A DNA stretch of 31,160 nucleotides, from assembly GCA_015499985.1 (NCBI GenBank), contig JAAAUF010000392.1, forward strand, positions 1-31,160. The letters run 5' to 3'. The stretch is from Haplosporangium gracile (Eukaryota > Mortierellomycota > Mortierellomycetes > Mortierellales > Mortierellaceae). Below, piece by piece: positions 1-11,343 of this stretch; the stretch's first letter is position 1; each line of letters begins with the position of its first letter. The position numbers and the translations under genes are program-made. The notes beneath the pieces were generated by a model. That model was given only the letters and a program-made list of their open reading frames with translations. It had not been told where the DNA came from and ran no database searches.

Positions 1-210
1 GGGGGGGGGAGGGGGAAATGCAAAGAGTTGGCGGACAATTCGGTGCAGGTGTACGCCACGAAATTAATAGGCAGGAGGCGTGACTGGCTATTGGAGTTGC
101 AGCAGTCCCCTTGTTGTTTTCTCACAAAAAAAAGAAAAAGAAGAAAAAGAAACATCCTCGCCCCTACTTCACTCCCTTACCCACACACCAGACATAGACA
201 CATACATACC

Positions 211-1147
211 ATGGACAGCAAAGCAGACTCAAGAACCAAGAAGAAGTTTGTCAGGAAGGTGGCTCCATCCAAGGCACCTGGCCGTGTCTTGAAGAAACAG
301 CTCAGGAACATGGAGCGTCTCCTCAAGAACAAGGACTCTTCGAAGGATTTACCCGCAGAGGTCGTTGCAGAAACGGAAAAGAAGATTGCCGACGTCAAGA
401 ACAAGATTGAGGCATTGGGCCCACAGGCATCACCAGCAGCAGCTACATCCAAATCCAGCACACCCCAAGTCAACACCAATTCGGTCGCAAAGGGAGGCAT
501 CAAGGCCACAGGTAAATCAACATGGACATGGTGATCCTCTGCTCAACAGGCGCTCACAGTTGTGAACACAGTCTTGTTAATTACCAGAATCCATATTGAC
601 GTCTCTCTATATTCCAATGCCAATGTTGCACACGTAGAACTCAGACGTGCAGGACGAAAGATTGTTGCTTTCAAAAAGCAGCACCCCAACTACGAGGCTT
701 CCAAAGCAGACTCAAAAGAACTTGCTGAGCTCGAGCTTGACCTCATGTACATCAAGGTAACACTAAACCCTACCTATAACTAATAACATACAGCTCCTGG
801 CACTTATCAAAGACAACTGGTTCTGACTCTAACATTTTGGTTTATTTATGCAATGACTCATATAGTACTTCCCCAAGACGCACGCATACATCCCTATCTA
901 CGCAGTGTCCGCTGAACAGGACGAGTCGCAGGTCAAGGCACGGACACAGATTAGAGAGGACACCAGAAAGGCACTGGAGAGTGGCAAGGTCAAAAAGTCT
1001 ACAGGAGGCGATAAGCTCGAAGGAAAGACAGAGGCGGCCACAGAAAAGCACCCTATTAGCAACTGGAGTGACGACAATGAGGAAGATGGATCTAATGAGG
1101 AAGAGGAGAAGGATGAGCGGGAAACCAAGAAGCATAAGAAAGATTAA
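211..1147 (+). CDS. EFG1: EFG1-like rRNA-processing protein, 3 exons
   Basis: Proposed exons are 211-511, 638-756 and 866-1147. They keep phase (G|AA, then AAG|TAC) and encode 233 residues, about the length of yeast Efg1. EFG1-family proteins are nucleolar factors for 18S rRNA maturation in the small-subunit processome. The sequence shows a basic N-terminus, a charged helical stretch (LKKQLRNMERLLKN), a second helical region (RRAGRKIVAFKKQ), and then the strongest family signature, YFPKTHAYIPIY, created exactly at the exon 2/3 junction. The C-terminus is acidic/basic low complexity ending in a lysine-rich tail. ATG 211 was chosen because it opens the conserved basic segment; the in-frame sequence upstream lacks an ATG and looks like leader. 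The segment normally lying between the two helices (a Tyr-His-x-Val-Arg-Phe-like motif) is not visible, so the acceptor of intron 1 may be misplaced. The gene converges on the hemerythrin-like gene, leaving only 135 bp. Confidence 0.8.
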
Positions 1148-1282
1148 AAAGGAACCGACAATTGTTTAATACACTACGCGTTTATTGTCTGTGTGTATAC
1201 TGCTAAAAGTACATATAGTAGAGGTACAGGATCTTAATTGCAAGAGGGAATCTTGAGAGCGGAGAGATATTGTCACTTGTTT

Positions 1283-1759
1283 TTAGCCCATCCAGGGGAA
1301 AGCGCGGCGCATGTCACGCTCGGTAGGCCAGAGCTTGATGGTTTCTTCGGGCTTGCTGAGGTCCTCTTCGTCTCTCAGGTGAGGTAAAACAATGTCCGAC
1401 AGGTTCTCGAGCTGCTCAAAGAGGGTCGCCTTTTGGGCGTCAAACTCGAGGCCGTTCTGGTCAATGCCCTCCTGAGCCAACTTGCGGATGACATCCAAGG
1501 TATGGTCAAGTTCCTTATGGGAATGGCTCCAATGCGATATGTTGGTGACAGCAGCAAAGGCGGGGAAAATGACGGCCTCCTCGAGGTCGTGGTGGCCCTG
1601 GAGGTGACGACAGAATTGGAGGACGTTGCGCATCGAGTTCTTGACGGTTGTGGGCTGGGTGGCATTAGGGATGGTTTGAAGAAGGCTCTTCAATTCACGG
1701 CGGAGGCCATTGTGGATGGCAACCAAGTGGTCGGAGTAGTACTGGTGGAAGCGAGACAT
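1283..1759 (-). CDS. Hemerythrin-like HHE domain protein, single exon
   Basis: An uninterrupted 158-residue frame reads on the minus strand. It is a single four-helix hemerythrin/HHE cation-binding domain. Likely metal ligands are H16 (IHNGLRREL), H52 or H56 and E60/E61 (GHHDLEEAVIFP), H81 (HSHKELDH), and H127 with E131 (LPHLRDEED). The spacing His-40-His-4-Glu, then a His about 20 residues on and a final HxxxE, is the family pattern. Such proteins bind a di-iron centre and are linked to oxygen, NO or iron sensing and storage; the substrate cannot be told from sequence. No signal peptide or membrane segment is visible, so it is probably cytosolic. The promoter side (upstream, above 1759) holds a TATA box and an AGGGG motif. 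The stop is followed by the convergent EFG1-like gene. Confidence 0.85.
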   Translation of the reverse strand: MSRFHQYYSDHLVAIHNGLRRELKSLLQTIPNATQPTTVKNSMRNVLQFCRHLQGHHDLEEAVIFPAFAAVTNISHWSHSHKELDHTLDVIRKLAQEGIDQNGLEFDAQKATLFEQLENLSDIVLPHLRDEEDLSKPEETIKLWPTERDMRRAFPWMG

Positions 1760-4516
1760 GGTGAAACTTTATGTGAGGGGGAGTATGTGCTATGCAATGT
1801 GCGTGGGAAGATTTGTTTGTCAGGAAAGGATAGGACTTGAGTTGGGAAGAAGACTTGGGTAGGGAAGAACTTGATGTAGGGGCTGGTGAAAAAATGAGAG
1901 TCCCCTTTTATAGTTTTTTCCGAAGGGCTTTTTGGCTGATCTTGGAGGAATGGAAGATCATCTCCACTTTTTTTTGCATTGGTAATGCAATGAACCTTCT
2001 TTGCAAACAGGTTTGCACCTATCAAGATCAAGAAACTGGGCCACCGACGGTGCTACCCCAGCCACCGCCACCAAAAAAATGAACAGGAAAAACGCTCCAA
2101 TAGGAGAGCCTGAAGTGATGTATCGATCCATTCATGCGACACCGCTCGTTGGCCACGTTCTGGGCTGGAGGTTGTGGCCCCTGCTCTCTTTCCCTCTTTT
2201 CTACTTCTTAGAAGGAGATGCTCCGTAATTCAAACCATTCCTTCTTTTCTTTCTAGAGTTGGGTTGTGTGCCTGGCTCAATTCCTTTCGACCGTTCAAAT
2301 GTCTCGGATATTTATTCATTGTTCATGCATTGTTGCCTGAACAGTAAGCTCGCTTTTTTCTTCTTTTCTCTCTTCTATTGGTGATCCAGGGAGGAAGAAT
2401 GGGTTGGTACATGCAGATGCTCGCACTGATCCCTCAATTTTAAAAAAAAAAAAAAATAATAATAAGGAGTCAAGCAAGCAGGTCAATAACAATAATGAGA
2501 ATCAGGGGTGGCGAACAAGAACAAAATCATTTTGCGAAACAATAGAGCTCAAAAATCTTTTTTTTTCTTCTTGCGCCTCTTTCTCTTTCATATCTCCATT
2601 TGGTGTCTTCTTCTCTCTCATACTCTCTTTGCTGCCTCTGTTGTCAGTCACGATATCGCTTGTTGTATGCTACATCTTATGGATAGCTTCCTGTCTCAAT
2701 TACAAACAACTAACCGACTTTGTGGTTCCAGGACCCTGGCGAAGAGGATAAAACAATGCGCAAAGGATGAGATTTTGGGTGTACGCGTTTTTGCATGGGA
2801 CCTTATTACTACTCTTTTCTGTTCCTCCTCCCTACCCCTCCTCCCTCTTCTCGCCACTTTTTTTCCTCGCTTGTGGCTCTTCCCCTGCATTCATTAATAC
2901 CCGCCGAGTTTTTCTTTTGCCCCGTTTTTGCATTGACACAACGAGCACTTTGTTTTTTCCTGCTCAGAGTGTAATAGGTTACAGCGCACTCCGTTTTCCC
3001 CTTTTTCTAAAAAAAAAGGGAGCCTTGTCGGTCCAAGACGAGATCCGCTAAATCGATCAGGGGGAGAATGGATGAATGAAGGCAACAAAAACCTCTTGGG
3101 CGTTTTTTCCTTTTTCTTAGTTGTCGTCACCCCCTCTTCTGTTGCCACTCTGTTTTGTTTATCTGTGTGTCTTTGTCCGCCGTTCTTCCCCTCCATTCGA
3201 TACTCCAGACATCCCTTGTTTACTTTCCTGCCCAATGGATACATTACTATCGTTGTTGTTATATTGTTTGTCGGTTGGTTTGGTAGTTGGGATGGGATAA
3301 GACGGATGATGTTGTGTGTATGTGTGTATGTGACATACGATGAAAGCGTACACCGTCTCCTTGAATTCTGTTACTCTTTTGCCTCCTTTCAAGATTGGTG
3401 CTCATTATCCAACGAATGAAAATTAACATTTTCGCTGGGGCAAATTAAACCAGCCGCTGGGGCCTATTTGCTCTCGGGGATGTCTTCTTGTTGCTCTCTT
3501 TTGGTTCCCCTTCTATGTATGTGTTCGTAAATGTACGGTGGACGCCATGGTACATACTCACAGACACGTACTGATGGTCCCCCGAGTCTCTGACATTTCA
3601 CTAAAAAGAAGAGAAAGAGTAAGAGAGCGCCGCGTGTTATGTTCCAACTTCCAACCAACCAACCAACCAGTCGAACAAACAACTCTCTTACTGTCTGTCT
3701 GGCATGCAAGGGGGATCTTGGTCGCCCTTTATTATTCGCTTGTTCGCCCTTGTCTTTTTTGCTGTTCTCTTTTTTGTTTTGTTTTGTGCTTTTGTTTTTG
3801 TTTCTGTTTTCGTGCGATCCTTTATTATTCAACCATAATCCACCTCCTCGCATCCTCGCATCATTTGCCTTTCTCTTTTTCTCTTTCTCCTCTTATTATT
3901 TTCTTGTTCCCTGTGCCAAACTACATGTTTCGTTAAACTCCCTCCTCTTCTCCTCCCCTCTTTACCCTTCCTTCTCCTTCCGTCTCCCATCCTTGAATGC
4001 CCCTACCCTTACCTATCCATTGTATCATCTAATCACTCACACACACACATACACTTTTCACCCGTTTTTCTTTTCTATCCTACACTTGCATAATCCTTTT
4101 TCACTTTCCTTCCTCCTCCTTCTCTGCGCCCCACCCCGCCTTCGTCCCCGTCCATCTCCCAGAAAGTCACATCAGTCCACGACCATCACCGTATCCACTC
4201 TTGATTTTTTTCCTTGCTCATACACACACTCTCACTTCCCACTTTACTACTATTCCTCCTCCTCCTCTTTATCCCGATCTCAACGCCACACTTCCTCTCT
4301 CTACCTCCTTTGGTATCATTTTCGATTCTTTTTGTTCCTGCACAATTCTTCTTCCCACCACTTTATCGCCTCTCTTCCTCTACTTTTTTCTTTTCTTTTT
4401 TTTGTCCACATTGTTGTTCAAGCTTACCTCCAACAGGAAGTTATAGCACAATATCAGCCCTACACTCTCAGGGTCGACTAATCTGCTGGTGAAAGAGAGA
4501 GAAGAGGTGTGCCAGC
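1760..4516. other. Long non-coding interval with CT-rich leader
   Basis: No convincing gene is seen. 1760-2100 is the hemerythrin promoter. From about 2560 to 4480 the plus strand is increasingly rich in C and T, with runs of T and short tandem repeats such as AACC (3650-3669) and AC (4038-4049). Open frames here are long only because pyrimidine tracts contain few stops; their products are Ser/Phe/Leu/Pro strings. The stretch 3840-4430 resembles the pyrimidine-rich leaders found before other genes in this window, and probably belongs to the promoter or 5' untranslated region of the gene starting at 4517. Confidence 0.6.
1906..1912 (-). promoter_or_regulatory. TATA box of the hemerythrin-like gene
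   Basis: On the minus strand the sequence reads CTATAAAAGGGGACTC about 150 bp before the ATG at 1759. It combines a TATA element with AGGGG, the core of the yeast stress-response element. The stress role is inferred from the motif only. Confidence 0.45.
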
Positions 4517-7500
4517 ATGAATCGTATGGCAGACTCGGATCCATATTGGTTCTCCAATGTCCACTTACCGGCATACAAGAGGAGATCGTGTTCACTATGT
4601 TTACGCTATACCTGCATGCTCCTGGGCCTTGGATGTTCTGTTGTGTTAATGCTAGCCGAGATTTTTGTGGGAGTGACTCTTTTGTTGACCAAGGACTGGG
4701 CATTGCGAGTCATGCAGACAGGGCTTCTCCACATCAACAACCTTCTACCACCAGAACAGCAACAGCAACAGCAACCACAATCGACATCATCTCTCCCTCC
4801 AACTGTCGCAGATATGTTGCAACGACTTGGAGCAGCAGCCTACTGGGTAGTTATTGGATCGACAGGACTGACGCTCTGTGTGATGCTTTGGGATTGGACC
4901 AAGGCCCGGTCAATTGTGCAGTCAGAGAGTATTCCTCAGGCGTTCCTGAGCACACCAGCTTTCCGGTTTTGGGGGATCAAGTCGTATACGCACTTTTGTC
5001 TCCTGTCCAAGATTCGGTGGGGCCGGACCATCCGGCAACGGTTCGTGATGATGGTTTACTTTGGCCTGCAAGGTACGTACCTTTCACTTCACCCATCCTT
5101 GGCTCTCTTCCATCAAAAAATGAAACGCCGCCAAAATAATCTGTCTGTTGTTCCACCATCCATGCATCATTCAGCATACGCCACTCTCAAATACGGATGG
5201 GTCAAGAATACAGTTTCATGCTCTCACATGTTAAAGACAATGCATGGTTCCCACTCTTTCTCATCTTTTTTTTTTTATTACTCTCTCTGCGTTTCTTATT
5301 CTCAAACATGGATATTGCCCAAATAAATACATGCATACATACGTACCTTAGGATTTACGGCAGTGTTGGTCTCTATTCCAAGGCTCATGGTCTATGCAAG
5401 CATCCTCTTGGCTGTCAAGAACATTCCCGACCTCGCAACATCACAACAGGGCTTCCAAGCAATTCACCTCGCTTCTTTTGCAACTCTTAAAGGTGTCCTC
5501 CTGAAGGTTGCCCTGGCTGTGATGGCATTGTCGACAGTTCTCCATGGCCTCCATCTTGTCCGCATTGTGTTGGCTGCTGTGGTATGTATCTTCTCACTGT
5601 GCTATCTTGGGCGTATGCGAAAAGCCATGGTCAGAGATCTAGAGTCGAGGTATGTACTCTCATAAACTATGATGCACATGAAATGAAAAAGATTCAAATC
5701 TCCGAACGCGTCCGTCCTTTCTCAATTTGCTCTCATGTTATTCTCCCTATGTATATCTAACCACACTTACACTTGGGCCGCTTGGCGTGTGCATGACAAC
5801 CCAACAGAATCACGAGCCTTGTAGGTTCAACAAGCTATCGAGGTCACAACGGAAGCCAAACTTCTCAGGATGGCGTGTCAACGAGGAACGACACGAAAAC
5901 ATCATCGCAGGATCAACATCAGGAGCACAGTATGAGCGACAATGCATTCCAACTCAACAGCAGCATCACTGTCAGCTTTGTGAGCGAGAAGAGTCTCGAT
6001 GAACGTCCTCAGCCAGTGTCGAAGCTCAATTCAAGCAATGGTCGTTGTCCCTCTCAGGATACCCAAGACGTGTTTTACCCAATCGACCTCGGACAGCAAC
6101 TCTCACATGCACCATTGGATCCACCTGCAGACAGACCACTCACTCCAGGATTACGTCTCTACCCTTCATCCTCCGACGCTGTCCCTCTTGTCAACCTTTC
6201 CCTCAGTGAACGTAAGCAGTCGCAACCAGCTTTCTCTCAACCACCTCAATCTGCTCGGCCCTCCATTACGACTACATTCAGTAATACGAACGGAACACAT
6301 CTCACAACACCAGCACTACACAACCCCAACTTTTCGACTCGCTGTCAACAACAGCAGACAGAAGCACTTAACGAGGAAGCAGTGCAACGCAACACCATTG
6401 ATCAACTCATACCCAACAACCGACTCGCAGCTCTTTCGTTTTATGACGACTTGCTAAAGAGCATCAACTCAGAGAGGATGATATACGCCAACCAAGCCAT
6501 GGCCGATGTCAGGCAAAGCATTCATATTCCTGAATCTACAACAAGGCGGGAATCCCACAACCCATCGGTCAACTCCCCTTCGATCGCCCTCTGCTCCTCG
6601 ATCCCCTTGACCTATTCGAGCTGCAGCGAATACGACGACCGACACAGTACCGACCGGCCGGTACACCCCTTTGACATTGGCCCAAGTCAATCGCGTCTCC
6701 CTACCTCTGGATCTGGACAGGACATCGCAGCAGCCATTACCGACATCTACATGCACCCCCTAGATCTGATGGACATCCAAGGAGGACTCGAGATCAACCT
6801 TCAGTCTCGACCTGGGAGCCAAGAGAGCCTTCATGCGGCCAGTCTCAGGGACCTCCAGAGAGCGAGTCGGTGTGGGAGCCCTCATTCACAGAAGACAATT
6901 GAGAACTGGAGGATCCATGTTGCGCCTAGTTCTCCTGTGATCTCAGAGATCGACTTTGATATGCAGGATGGTCATCAGCAGAGGCGGCAGTCGAATGCGC
7001 CGACGCTCAGCGCTGGGTGGTACGACGGATATAACAACTCGAAGGACATGGAAGGAGATACCGACAGCAGACGAGGGACTATCCCAATCATCCTCTCAAG
7101 CCACCTGCAGGAGGCTGCAGCAATATTCCAGGACGACCAAGACTACTACAACATGGCCGATGACCTTCATGTCCCTCGCCCCTTTTATGCATACGGACAA
7201 GGACGATCACAGCGACAGGGAAGCATCCAGAGCAGCGTCGGTGGTTACAATTACTCGACAGCAGCTTCATCCCCATCGCTCGCAGACTCTCTCTCAAATC
7301 CAATGTACCAACAGGCCAATGAAATACTGAATGAGACTGGAGGAGGATATCCCCGCACTTTACCCCCTCGCAAGGGTTCCCTCCCTTGCTCCATCAGTAG
7401 CTCTGTCCTAGAGGATGCCACCACCCCTCGCGGACCTCAGTTTGTCTACCAGCAGCAGCAACCTCAAACCCAGAGCCAAAACACGTTTCTTTCGGCACAT

Positions 7501-8841
7501 AATGCTCTTCCGGCGACGCGTACTCGACCCAGGGCACCTAGTCATTTGAGCAACATGGTCAGCCATGCTGATGGGCTTGTCGGCGACTCTGAATGTTTAT
7601 CTTCCTTCCAGGTGAACCGTAAACACGTTCGCAGTCAGAGCCAAGGAAGCCGCTCTACAACAAACGGGGGCTCATCCTGGGATCAACTCGAAGCATTCAA
7701 GGAGGCTCAAGCAGGATACGCGACTCTTATCGACATTGCTGCAACATCGGTCTCGCACATAGACTATCAACTCAACGACGACGATGACGATTTCATGCTT
7801 CGCGAGAGCGTGAGGATGTCGATCAAAGCTGGCATGGGCCTGAAGGAAGCCCTGGCGATTGACAACCTTATGTACAGGAGCAGTATGCTGCAGTCTCAAC
7901 AACAACAACCTCAGCATGGAATACCTTCTTCTAGCTCCGGTGGCGAAATTGATGACAAGATGGTCCACCCATTGGATCTCTCCCCATTAATACTCCAAAT
8001 GACTCATTCAGGAACCCAACAACAGAATTATGGCTACTCTATACAGCAATCTCCACCAGTCTCTGTCATGCCATCGTCAACGGCAGTGGGTTATGTTCCT
8101 CCTCGCAGCCATGACTTGCCCTCGACTGCCACTCAGCAGGCTTGGGATGAGACCTGTATTGGGCTGGGTTTGACCATGACCACACCCACACCTGCATCCA
8201 CTCCTTGCCAAGAGCCACATCACGCCCACGCCCATCAAGCGCCTACCCCTGAGGATTGCTCCCTCCCTCAACGATCCATCCCTTTCAGATATCACCAACA
8301 GCTTGACAGAAGCGGCGACTCTTTTGCGCCATCACCACCACAGCACCAACAGCAAATACTCCGACGACCCGAGATGACCACGAAATCGACCTCAGGATTA
8401 ACAGCTCACACGCTTCAGTTCGACGCGACCCTAAACTCTGGCTCGCATTCGTATGCCACTTCAGCCACCTCCGGCAGCTTTGTAGATATGTCCTTCACGA
8501 ATCACCACTATTCATCCTATGCTTCACACTACCCGATGTCCTCCTCCACCAGTCAAAATAACAAACAACACGCAACTAATGATTATGACCAGGACACGAC
8601 ACACACCTACCCCCACCACCACCGCCACTACCACCAATACCCACAGCAGCCACAACAGCAATCACAGCAATCTCAGCCGGATCGGCAGTACTCTTACTCC
8701 CAGCACCACGGTGGTGGTGAGCAAGAGTCTCCATTCTTCCGTAAGGACTACAACAACCCTCCTGTCCAGCGCCAGTCCAGTCAACGAAACAGGAAAAACC
8801 TGGTCGTCAACGTTTCTCCTCCTAACCACAGTCAGATATAG
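4517..8841 (+). CDS. Unrecognised multi-pass membrane protein with a ~990-residue Ser/Gln-rich tail
   Basis: Exons 4517-5072, 5352-5649 and 5808-8841 join in phase (CAAG|GA, GAG TCG AG|A) to give 1295 residues. I do not recognise the family. The N-terminal ~285 residues carry hydrophobic segments at about 32-57, 107-125, 176-207 and a long 228-275 block that could hold two spans, with a polar Gln-rich loop at 80-90. From about residue 285 to the end the protein is low complexity, rich in Ser, Gln, His, Thr and Pro, with no globular domain I can name. Two short helical, less biased islands stand out: RLAALSFYDDLLKSINSERM (near 490) and the segment with FMLRESVRMSIKAGMGLKEA (near 950). A motif of the form [HY]P[LIF]D[LI] recurs four times. 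A plasma-membrane or endomembrane signalling scaffold is possible but only a guess. The ATG at 4517 is preceded by a CT-rich leader; another Met three codons on (MNRM) could also serve. Confidence 0.75.
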
Positions 8842-9563
8842 TAAATTGATAATGATGAAAAGTCTAAAAAAACAAGAAAATTTGGCGACAATGCGGGGAT
8901 TGCACATCAATGCTGCAGCCCCTCTTGTATGAATTAACGTTTGCTTTTTTTTTTCACAAGCATTTTTTTTTAAAAAAAGGCATGGAATACGTAGACCCTT
9001 TTCTTGAACACAAAGTAGAGGGGAACAGCACAAGACAACCGCATAACTATAAACAAATAACCAAACAAACAAACAAACAACAAATAAGAAAAGCAACAGG
9101 CGATAAGACCCACTCACTCCACTTTGAGGAGCCATGTTATCCATGATTAGCATCGGAGAAAGGGGTGTGGAAGCGGACAGATAGAGCATTCTGGACAAAA
9201 AAAAAACTGCGCCAGACGGGAGGGAAGTAATTGGATCTCCTTTATCCCTCTTCTTACTTCTTCCTTCTTTTCCCCTTTTTCAATCCCGCCCGAGCCAGCC
9301 CCTCACTCTTTTTTGCTTTCGTTGACTACCACCTATTCATGCTTCCAGAAAAGCAGTAACAAACGATGATGTGTGGAAAAGAGAAGCGATCTGCCAATGC
9401 TAAACATGTGGGCTTAATTTTTTTTCTGTTTCTGTTTTTTTTTAACTCACTTTTCTCTTTTCCTTCTCTCTTTCTCCCTTCTCTTTCTTCTTTCATCACT
9501 CTCAACTCCATACTCCACAAAACGCAACTCAACCCTCTATTCATAACTCGATAACAAGGAACC
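8842..9563. other. Intergenic: 3' flank and esterase promoter
   Basis: It holds homopolymer runs, a CAAA repeat (9061-9081), and a CT-rich stretch at 9415-9500 just ahead of the esterase ATG. No gene or structured RNA was seen. Confidence 0.5.
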
Positions 9564-11343
9564 ATGTCGCTCTCAAGCAGGATCGCATTGACAGCCACCC
9601 CCGCACGCCAGTACCTCACTCGCTCGTGCTTGACCACATCATCCACCACCTGGAGAACAACAACACCAGTTGCCTCCTCACTCATTTCCCAACCACAACG
9701 ATCTTTCTCTCACCAACACCCCTCCCTTCAGGTCACCCACAGCGACGACCATTCGCACTCCACTAAAAACCTTCACTCCCAAAAAAACAACGATGACAGC
9801 CAACTATCAACACAATTTGACCCCCCTCGCCTAATCTCCCGGATCTTAACCCATTACTGTCGCGAACCCCAACTTGTAATGATCGAGGGGTACGGGATCC
9901 TTCAGGGCGAGATGGATCAGAGTCGGTTGTTGACAAAGTACCTCAATGTCCCCTTTGCCAAGGTCCAGAACCGGTTTCGACAGGCTGTTGCGCCTGAGTC
10001 TTGGAAAGGAATCCGGGATGCGACACTTTACGGGTAATTATTTTGTTGTTGTTTTTTTGTGCGCACCGTTCTCTTCTCCTTTCCGTCATGAAATGCGAGT
10101 AAGCGAGCGAGTCCATGAGTGACGATAAATTTGATCTCGCATGACTTGTGACAAAAAAAGATGTGTTATCTGGGCAAAGCAATTACAGAAAGATAAGAAG
10201 GCTGACACATTTTTTTTTTTTTCATTGCTTCGATATCATGCAAAATAATATACCTTTTTAGACCCATGTGTCCACAGAACACACAAGAGTCCAACAACCT
10301 ATCCACATTGATGTTGGGTCTACCAGGACCAGGATTCGAGTACTCGGAACACGACTGCTTGAACTTGAATGTCTTTGCGCCCCGGTGCATTGTCGGTCAG
10401 GTGCCTGTTATCTGCTACATCCACGGTGGATTGAGTCAAGGAGGCATTGCTCTTCCCAAGCATGGTAAATGACCCCCATTCTTTGTTACTGAGTTTCACA
10501 ACATACGCATTGGCATGTACAGTATTGTACTTCCTTTAGTACCCTTGGGAAATTATGCAACTGGCCTCATTCATTACCTCCTAACATTGTACTGACTTGT
10601 ACCGACACGACATTTTCCTTTTTTTAGATGCAACAAACATTGTGAAAAAATCTGTCGCAAGGGGCCTTCCCGTCATTGTGGTAACGATTAATTACCGTCT
10701 CCTCCCGTCCGCGGGTTATCTAAAGGGGCCTGCAGGAAAGCATGGAGTCACCAACAAGGACAGGAAGAAAGTCGATGACGATGATGGGGAGGACGAGGAC
10801 GCGTCATTCAACTGGGGGTTGTATGACCAAAAGATTGCACTGGAATGGGTCCGGAAGCATATTCATAACTTTGGGGGCAACTCGAATGAGATTACGCTGA
10901 TGGGACATTCTAGTGGGGCGTCTTCTGCGGGGTACCATATGCTCACTACTGCGACGACGACAAAGACGAGACAACAACAGGATGGCAAGAAGAGGTTGTT
11001 CAAGCGGGCTATTATGTATTCAGGAGCACGAGAGGGGTCCTTGCAGCATATGAAGAACACCCATCGATTGGACTCGCTTATTGGAGATATGATGCCTATC
11101 GGATCATCATCTACATCATCATCGTCGTCGACGTCAATGTCGTCGCCCTTGACTGTGGGAAATGTTTCTGAACAGGAGAGCAAGGCCAAAGAGCAGCAGT
11201 CGACGTTCACATTCATGTCGGATGCATGTATACCTTTCATGGATGAAAAGGAGAAGCAGGCTGGATGGCGCGTTATCGACAAGTGGATTGATTTTGCTTG
11301 GGGTCAAGAGGGAGACTCTGTCAGTGACAGCGTCCGTTCGTAG
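9564..11343 (+). CDS. Type-B carboxylesterase-like protein, shortened, with mitochondrial-type leader
   Basis: Exons 9564-10033, 10262-10464 and 10628-11343 join in phase (TAC GG|A, CAT G|AT) into 462 residues. The fold is the alpha/beta-hydrolase of the carboxylesterase/cholinesterase family: a SEHDCLNLNVFAP block (near 186), the oxyanion-hole HGG (211-213), LPVIVVTINYRLLPSAGYL, NWGLYDQKIALEWVRKHI then NFGG (from 286), and the nucleophile elbow GHSSG with Ser319, followed by LFKRAIMYSGA. After that the protein is much shorter than usual for the family: a Ser-rich linker replaces most of the second half, and only a C-terminal helix-like piece (WRVIDKWIDFAWG) remains. The catalytic Glu and the late His are not visible. 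Residues 1-50 are rich in Arg, Ser and Thr without acidic residues, with QRSFSH as a possible cleavage region, which suggests mitochondrial import. Activity is therefore uncertain. It is followed by a fold-back element. Confidence 0.75.

Noticed and set aside
1..16. G-rich start of the window as a telomere or structured element
   Set aside because: It is only 16 bases with no repeat unit; a simple homopolymer-like tract is the easier reading.
560..637. Extended second exon of the EFG1-like gene starting at 560
   Set aside because: Phase fits, but it would add a hydrophobic stretch unlike the family and leave a 48-bp intron; the acceptor at 636-637 is preferred.
3639..4481. 280-codon open frame on plus
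   Set aside because: It arises from a pyrimidine-rich tract and codes only Ser/Phe/Leu/Pro strings; it is better explained as the leader of the gene at 4517.
8662..9198. 178-codon open frame on minus overlapping the 3' end of the membrane protein gene
   Set aside because: It shows no domain or splice support and contains hydrophobic and low-complexity runs from A/T-rich intergenic DNA.
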